64,000 nt of DNA from Pseudomonadota bacterium (GTDB taxonomy: Bacteria > Desulfobacterota > Desulfovibrionia > Desulfovibrionales > Desulfovibrionaceae), in assembly GCA_018817515.1 (NCBI GenBank), contig JAHIUD010000021.1, positions 1-64,000 on the forward strand, read 5' to 3'. The position numbers and the translations under genes were made by a program. How positions within the stretch are numbered: position 1 is the first letter of the stretch; each line of letters begins with the position of its first letter. The notes under the pieces were generated by a model. It ran no database searches, was not told the origin of the DNA, and saw only the letters and a list, made by a program, of their open reading frames with translations. Shown piece after piece: positions 59,504 to 64,000 of this stretch.

Positions 59504-59515
59504 CCGCCAGCACCT
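59481..59515. terminator. Bidirectional terminator overlapping a stop codon
   Basis: AGGTGCTGGC (59481-59490) pairs fully with GCCAGCACCT (59506-59515). On the minus strand it is followed by TTTTTTATT, and on the plus strand by TTCCT. It lies across the last codons of the plus-strand gene and 24 bases after the DHH gene stop. Confidence 0.85.
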
Positions 59516-59538
59516 TTCCTAAGCGTCGAGGTTTCGGC

Positions 59539-60456
59539 TCAGCAAGTGGCCTGGATGTCCTTGATCAGGGCTTCGATGACCGCATCCGAACCGTCTGCGG
59601 GCACCTGGCAGGTTCCCACCTTGTCGTGCCCGCCACCGCCATATTCCAGCATCAACCTGCCGACGTTGGTCTTGCAGTTGCGCTTGAGGATGCTGTGGCC
59701 GACAGTGATGACCACGTTCTGTTTGCGCACGCCCCACATGATCTGCATGCTGATGTTGCAGCCCAGAAACAGGGTGTAGATCAGAAAGCGGTTGCCGATG
59801 TGGATGGGATCCTCGTTGCGCAGGTCCGTGAGTACGAGGCTGCCGTGCTGGGTCGAGGTGCGGCGCAGCATGTCGACGAAAACGCGCGTCTGCTCGCGGT
59901 ATATCTCCACCCGTTCCTGCACGTCGGGCAGCTTCAGGATATCCTCAGCCTTGTGCGTGCGGCAGTACTCGATCATGTCCAGCATGAGCTGGTAGTTGCT
60001 GATGCGGAAATCCTTGAAGCGGCCCAGGCCGGTGCGCGGGTCCATGATGAAGCCGAGGAGGATCCAGCCCTTGGGATCGGCGATCTCCTGCGCGGTCAGG
60101 GTGGCGCTGTCCACCTTGTCCACGGCCTCCAGCATGGGGTGCAGGTTCTTGGAGAACTTCTTGTCGCCGCCGTAGTATTCCCAGATGACCCGGGCGCAGC
60201 TCTTCAAGGGCTTGCTCATGCCCACGAACTTGATGTCCTTGCCCAGGCGCGTCTGTTCGCTGGTGTGGTGGTCAAACCAGATGCCGCAACCGGGAACGTA
60301 AGGCACGTTGGCCAGTATGTCATTGCTGGAGACGGTGATCAGACCGTCCTGAATGTCTTTCGGGTGAGCGAAGAGATAGTCGTCGATGAGCCCCAGTTCT
60401 TTGAGCAGCACCGAACAGGCGAGGCCGTCAAAGTCGGACCGAGTCACGAGTCGCAT
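59539..60456 (-). CDS. DHH-family phosphoesterase
   Basis: This 305-residue protein has TRSDFDGLACSVLL (5-18), the metal-binding Asp motif. IWFDHHTSEQT (about 59-69) gives the DHH, and EYGGGGHDKVGTCQV near the C-terminus is the DHHA1 part. It resembles exopolyphosphatase- or oligonucleotide-degrading (NrnA-like) enzymes. Spacing suggests it is a single gene with its own terminator. The substrate cannot be told from sequence. Confidence 0.88.
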   Translation of the reverse strand: MRLVTRSDFDGLACSVLLKELGLIDDYLFAHPKDIQDGLITVSSNDILANVPYVPGCGIWFDHHTSEQTRLGKDIKFVGMSKPLKSCARVIWEYYGGDKKFSKNLHPMLEAVDKVDSATLTAQEIADPKGWILLGFIMDPRTGLGRFKDFRISNYQLMLDMIEYCRTHKAEDILKLPDVQERVEIYREQTRVFVDMLRRTSTQHGSLVLTDLRNEDPIHIGNRFLIYTLFLGCNISMQIMWGVRKQNVVITVGHSILKRNCKTNVGRLMLEYGGGGHDKVGTCQVPADGSDAVIEALIKDIQATC

Positions 60457-60547
60457 CGAGTTGTCCTTTGGTTGCGTTTGGCGGGAATGTTATGAGCCTC
60501 CACGCCATTATCCCGATGCCGAAGGAACTGTCAACTCAGTTGAGAAT

Positions 60548-61303
60548 TTAGTTGCATCTTCCGCATAATGGGCAGCCCTGCATGCGCAAGGGTGGCTCCA
60601 GGGCGCAGGCGGCCAGGAGGTCATGGTCAGCGAAGATCGCGGCAGTGGGGCCGTCGGCCATGACGCGGCCCTGGTGCAGAACCACGGTGCGTTCGCAGAG
60701 GTCAAGCACCATGTCCAGGTCATGCGTGGCCAGGATTTTGGTATGCTTGAACCCGCGCAATAGCTCGATCAGCAGGCGGCGTGAGCGGGGGTCAAGGTTG
60801 GCCGAGGGCTCGTCCATGACCAGGATGTCCGGCGAGCACGCCAGGACCGTGGCGATGGCCACGGCGCGCTTCTCGCCGCCGGAGAGTCGGTGCGGCGGGC
60901 GGTGCTTCAGGTGCAGGGCGTCCACCTGGGCCAGGGCCTGGTCCACGCGCAGGGCGGCCTCCTCTGGCGGCAGGCCGATGTTCAGCGGGCCGAAGGCAAC
61001 GTCCTCGGCCACGGTGGGCATGAACAGCTGGTCGTCCGGATCTTGAAAGACGAGGCCGACAGTCCGCCGTACTTCGTTCAGGGTGCTGGGAACAACTGGC
61101 ACGTCACCCACGCGCACGCGGCCCGTCTGGGGCACATGGACGCCGCAGAGGTGCTGGAGCATGGTCGACTTGCCTGCGCCGTTGGCCCCGACAAGGCCCA
61201 CGGATTCGCCGTGGTGGATGGTCAGGTCGATGCTGTCCAGGGCCGGGGTGCCGTCCGGGTAATGGAAGCTCAGGCCCTTCAATTCGACGATGTGGTGGCT
61301 CAC
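60548..61303 (-). CDS. cbiO: Energy-coupling cobalt/nickel transporter ATP-binding protein
   Basis: This 251-residue ATPase drives metal uptake with CbiM and CbiQ. Walker A GANGAGKST (39-47), signature LSGGEKRAVAIA, Walker B VMDEPSANLD and the switch ATHD are intact. GTG 61303 overlaps the cbiQ stop. The last residues MQGCPLCGRCN hold three closely spaced Cys, a possible metal-sensing site not usual in CbiO. Confidence 0.93.
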   Translation of the reverse strand: MSHHIVELKGLSFHYPDGTPALDSIDLTIHHGESVGLVGANGAGKSTMLQHLCGVHVPQTGRVRVGDVPVVPSTLNEVRRTVGLVFQDPDDQLFMPTVAEDVAFGPLNIGLPPEEAALRVDQALAQVDALHLKHRPPHRLSGGEKRAVAIATVLACSPDILVMDEPSANLDPRSRRLLIELLRGFKHTKILATHDLDMVLDLCERTVVLHQGRVMADGPTAAIFADHDLLAACALEPPLRMQGCPLCGRCN

Positions 61304-62145
61304 TTTAAAACTCCAGGAAAAAGGCCTCCGGCCTTTGCGGCAAGGTACAGGGGCAGGTCGCCCAGATGCTGGGGGATGTTCAGGATGCGCACGGCGAGCA
61401 GAAACAGGCCCCAGATGGCGCAGAACCGCCATTCCGCAAGCCCGAAGCGCGAGGTCGGGCGCAGGTCGGGCATGGTTCCGTCAAAACCGCGGCAGAGCAT
61501 GGCCTGGTGCACGCGTCCGGCGCGGTCCAAAGTGCGCAGGAGCAGGTTGCCGAGCAGTGCACGGTATTCATGGAGAGACGGGCGGCTGTTCTTTGCGCAG
61601 CGCTGGACGCGCGCGTGCAGCATGCGCAGGGCCTCGTCGGCCAGGACGAAGAGGTAGCGGTAGAGAAACTGGAGTTGCACCAGCAGGGCCGTGGGCATGC
61701 CCAGTCGGCCCAGGGCGCGGCAGACCTGATCAAATCCGGTGACGGCCACCAGGACCAGGCCCGTGGTGACGGCCAGAAGCGAGCGCAGCACGATGGACGT
61801 GAAGGAGAGCATGCCGCCGGTGATGACGAGCGGGCCCAGGGTCAGGTGTACGTTGCGGTCGATGAGCGGGTTGAAGATGCCCACGAACACCACGAAGGGC
61901 AGGGCCAGGGCCGCGCGCCGCAGCAGCAGGCCAAGGGGCACGCCGCCCTGCACGGCCAAAAGCAGCGGAAAGGCGGCGAAGGGCAGCAGGCGTGAGACCT
62001 CGTAGCGGCCCAGCGAGAGCATGGAGACAAGATAGGCGAGGGTGACCAGGACCTTGGCCCGGGCGTCCAACCGGTGCAGGGCGGTGTCCTGGGCGGCCAG
62101 GTCGTCCAGGCGGCGAATCTCATGCAGTGCGGTGTCCAGGCCCAT
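61300..62145 (-). CDS. cbiQ: Energy-coupling transporter membrane protein CbiQ
   Basis: This 281-residue membrane protein couples the ATPase to CbiM. Hydrophobic helices cover about 30-130 and 245-270. LLVQLQFLYRYLFVLADEAL and GRVHQAMLCRGFDGTMP (about 210-226) hold the Ala-Arg-Gly type coupling helices of CbiQ. GGGGTGAG precedes ATG 62145. It is between cbiM and cbiO. Confidence 0.92.
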   Translation of the reverse strand: MGLDTALHEIRRLDDLAAQDTALHRLDARAKVLVTLAYLVSMLSLGRYEVSRLLPFAAFPLLLAVQGGVPLGLLLRRAALALPFVVFVGIFNPLIDRNVHLTLGPLVITGGMLSFTSIVLRSLLAVTTGLVLVAVTGFDQVCRALGRLGMPTALLVQLQFLYRYLFVLADEALRMLHARVQRCAKNSRPSLHEYRALLGNLLLRTLDRAGRVHQAMLCRGFDGTMPDLRPTSRFGLAEWRFCAIWGLFLLAVRILNIPQHLGDLPLYLAAKAGGLFPGVLK

Positions 62146-62219
62146 GCTCACCCCGGAAAAGTTGCGGGCAGGGAGAGCCCTGCCCGCGAGTGGTATATGC
62201 TAATTTTCGAGCAGGCGCA

Positions 62220-63278
62220 TCAGGCTTTTCCCGTGGTGCGTCGGCGTAGAACCAGCGCGGCAACACCGGCCAGGCACAGGGTCATGAAGCCGCCGAGCAG
62301 GCCGGAGAGGGTGGTTCCGGCGTTTACGTTGGGCCAGGCTTCGGCCTTCTGTTCCGGCTTGGCCTCGGTTGCGGCGGCTTCGGTCTGGGCTGATTCTGCA
62401 GGCTCCTTGAAATTGTAGTCCGGCAGGAAGGCGATGCGCTTCTGCAAGGAGTCCAGGGTGCCGTGGATGCCGTTCTCCGGCGCCGCCAACTCCTCCTTGC
62501 CGCTGACCTTGCCCATGGACCATTCCAGGCCGTCGGGATCGCTGGCCGCGAACCAGCTCAAACCGCCGCCGATGACCATGGCCGCCAAGGCCAGGCCGAT
62601 GATGATGGGGCGAAGGGACCTGGGCTCTGCGTCAGGCTGGACCGCGCCGAAGAGCTCGGGCCGGGCCTTGTGCAGGAACACCAGCAAGGTGGCAGTGACC
62701 ACGCCCTCGACAAGGCCGATGGCCAGGTGGATGGGCTGCATGAGCAGCACGAAGGAACTGAAGGGCAGCTCGCTGATGCCGGAGCTCACGGTTTCCAAGA
62801 CCACGCCGAAGGCGCCCATCTGCAGGCCCGCCACCGCGGCGACTATGGACGCCGTCATCAGGCGGCCCTTGCTTGGCGTTTCGCCGGCAAGTGGCTTGAA
62901 GATGAACGGGTAGCAGAGGAAGCAGGGGAAGAAGCCCAGGTTGAAGATGTTGCAGCCCAGGGCCAGCAGGCCGCCATCGGCGAAGAACAGGGCCTGCACC
63001 GCCAGCACCGAGGCTATGGCCAGGAAGGCTGCGTGGGGCCCGAGCAGAACGGCCAGGATCAGGCCGCCGCCCAGGTGCCCGCTGGAGCCGGTGCCGGGGA
63101 TGCTGAAGTTGATCATCTGCGCGGCGAAGACAAAGGCTGCAAGCACGCCCATGAGCGGCACTCGGCGGTCGTCCAACGAGGTTTTCAGGCGGCTTGAGGA
63201 GTAGGCGAGCAGGCCTGCGGAAGCGGCCCACATGCTCCCGCCGACAGCGGGGGAGAGTAAGGCATCAGCCATATGCAT
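62220..63278 (-). CDS. cbiM: Cobalt/nickel transporter CbiM fused to a PDGLE (CbiN-like) domain
   Basis: This 352-residue substrate-binding membrane protein begins MHMADALLSPAVGG. The N-terminal Met-His is part of the metal site, which fixes the start at 63278 (AGGAGG before it). Six or more helices fill 1-215. After about residue 225 a PDGLE domain (FAASDPDGLEWSMGK) and a last helix stand in for CbiN. So the whole system is three genes, cbiM-Q-O. Cobalt or nickel cannot be told apart here. Confidence 0.93.
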   Translation of the reverse strand: MHMADALLSPAVGGSMWAASAGLLAYSSSRLKTSLDDRRVPLMGVLAAFVFAAQMINFSIPGTGSSGHLGGGLILAVLLGPHAAFLAIASVLAVQALFFADGGLLALGCNIFNLGFFPCFLCYPFIFKPLAGETPSKGRLMTASIVAAVAGLQMGAFGVVLETVSSGISELPFSSFVLLMQPIHLAIGLVEGVVTATLLVFLHKARPELFGAVQPDAEPRSLRPIIIGLALAAMVIGGGLSWFAASDPDGLEWSMGKVSGKEELAAPENGIHGTLDSLQKRIAFLPDYNFKEPAESAQTEAAATEAKPEQKAEAWPNVNAGTTLSGLLGGFMTLCLAGVAALVLRRRTTGKA

Positions 63279-63326
63279 AATGTAGTCCTCCTGAAGAAAC
63301 GAGCTCTTGGACGTCCAGGCCAGTTC

Positions 63327-63355
63327 TTTATGCACACGACTCTCGTTCGCGTCAA
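63327..63355 (-). promoter_or_regulatory. Sigma-70-like promoter of cbiMQO
   Basis: On the minus strand TTGACG (63350-63355) and CATAAA (63327-63332) are 17 bases apart. It lies about 50 bases before the cbiM start. A half site GTGTTAC stands upstream at 63383-63389, recalling reported Desulfovibrio NikR boxes, but its partner half is poor. Confidence 0.5.
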
Positions 63356-63411
63356 CAAAAAAGTCTCACGAACTTGTGATTAGTGTTACGCAAGGTGCAA
63401 CGGAGTCAGAT

Positions 63412-64000
63412 TCAGGCGCGCGCTTTGGGGCTCCTGTCAGCCCGGGAGGCTCGCAGGGCCTTGATGCGCAGCGTGCGCAGGAGTTCGCCGGAGGCTTCGC
63501 CCAGGTCGCGGGCCTCAGAGGGTAGGACAGCGGTGAGAGCAGCGTCGAGGTCGGCCTGGGCCTCGGCAAGGTGGTCGGAATTAGCGTCAGAGCCCTTGTC
63601 GGCCCGACTCTTATCAGCACGAGCCAGCTGGAACATTTCGCGCAGCACCCCACGGCTCTTGAGCCGGAAGAGCAGGTCCACGCGGGTGCCGTCGCGCAGC
63701 TCCGGGTAGCCTGCGGCCAGCATGTGCCAGCGCGCGGCGTCAGCCCCGGCGTTGACCAGGCGCGTGGGCAGGCGCAAGCGCAGGCCGAGCGCCTTGGCCA
63801 GGGCCTCGCCGCGCTCCTCGTGCCCGATGTGCCGGGGCAGTTCGGCGGCAGGGGTCAAGGTCTTGCCCAAATCGTGGCACAGGGCCATCCATACGGTCAT
63901 GGCGTCTCCGGCGAGCCGGTCCATGACTTGGGCCGTGTGCTCAAGCACGCTTGCGACGTGATGCTTGGGCGGCCCGGCCGGAATGGACGAGGCCTCGGCC
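63412..64000 (-). CDS. HD-domain protein, CCA tRNA nucleotidyltransferase type, 3' part
   Basis: The frame is open to the right edge, so the 5' part is missing; about 195 residues are seen. HHVASVLEHTAQVMD, then WMALCHDLGKTLTP (His-Asp of the HD motif) and HIGHEERGEALA, are the C-terminal phosphohydrolase domain of multifunctional CCA-adding enzymes. RLVNAGADAARWHML fits the following helices. The nucleotidyltransferase head should lie outside the window. Confidence 0.8.
   Translation of the reverse strand, partial: AEASSIPAGPPKHHVASVLEHTAQVMDRLAGDAMTVWMALCHDLGKTLTPAAELPRHIGHEERGEALAKALGLRLRLPTRLVNAGADAARWHMLAAGYPELRDGTRVDLLFRLKSRGVLREMFQLARADKSRADKGSDANSDHLAEAQADLDAALTAVLPSEARDLGEASGELLRTLRIKALRASRADRSPKARA

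Noticed and set aside
63363..63389. NikR operator before cbiM
   Set aside because: One half (GTGTTAC) matches the reported Desulfovibrio box, but the other half (GTCTCAC) is poor and the orientation is not palindromic.
63279..63411. Cobalamin riboswitch before cbiM
   Set aside because: Only about 130 bases are available and no GCCACTG B12 box is present.
1..64000. CRISPR array
   Set aside because: No series of regularly spaced direct repeats was seen on reading the window.

Overview
The window is about 64 kb of high-GC DNA from a bacterium of the Desulfovibrio type (Desulfovibrionales). The evidence is a periplasmic formate dehydrogenase FdhAB pair, a NIL-domain ferredoxin of the HcyF kind, the order ileS-lspA-(small membrane protein)-cpoB/ybgF-like-NIL ferredoxin-cheZ, and a one-piece CbiM-PDGLE metal transporter. 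This is an inference from gene content; no rRNA is present to confirm it.

Positions 1-35349 are most of a lambda-like siphophage prophage whose left end lies outside the window. Its right end abuts the 3' end of a tRNA-Arg(CCG) gene, next to a tyrosine integrase. From left to right it holds the 3' part of a toprim primase, the packaging genes, and the head genes (gpW, portal, a protease-capsid fusion, a decoration protein). A complete lysis cassette follows (holin, GH108 endolysin, Rz with nested Rz1). The tail genes then run in lambda order FII-Z-U-V-G/GT-H-M-L-K-J, with a classic -1 slippery site between G and T, followed by tail fibre and small zinc-finger genes. On the minus strand, four genes follow the CI-like repressor in its own direction. 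They look like a lysogen-expressed block, because one encodes a lipoprotein M48 protease and another a membrane zinc-ribbon protein. A divergent repressor/cro control region with operator-like palindromes starts the rightward early operon of small genes (28-34 kb), which ends at an excisionase-like gene overlapping the convergent integrase. Two broken or chimeric genes lie in this operon.

Positions 35350-64000 are host chromosome. First comes a minus-strand cluster (cheZ, NIL ferredoxin, cpoB-like, PLDc_N-type protein, lspA, ileS), then a CHASE2 adenylate cyclase. Next is a type I secretion set (TolC-like, ABC, HlyD) in which the TolC gene is frameshifted and the ABC protein has abnormal ATPase motifs. 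flaG has a good sigma-28-like promoter. A periplasmic beta-carbonic anhydrase and pyruvate kinase follow. fdhAB has cysteine in place of selenocysteine and is preceded by about 700 bases of mostly non-coding, structured DNA. After tRNA-Pro(GGG) come an epimerase, a glycosyltransferase, a conserved protein, a DHH phosphoesterase, the cbiMQO Co/Ni transporter operon, and the 3' part of an HD-domain CCA-adding-type enzyme at the right edge.

All functional calls rest on reading translated motifs and gene order; no database search was run.
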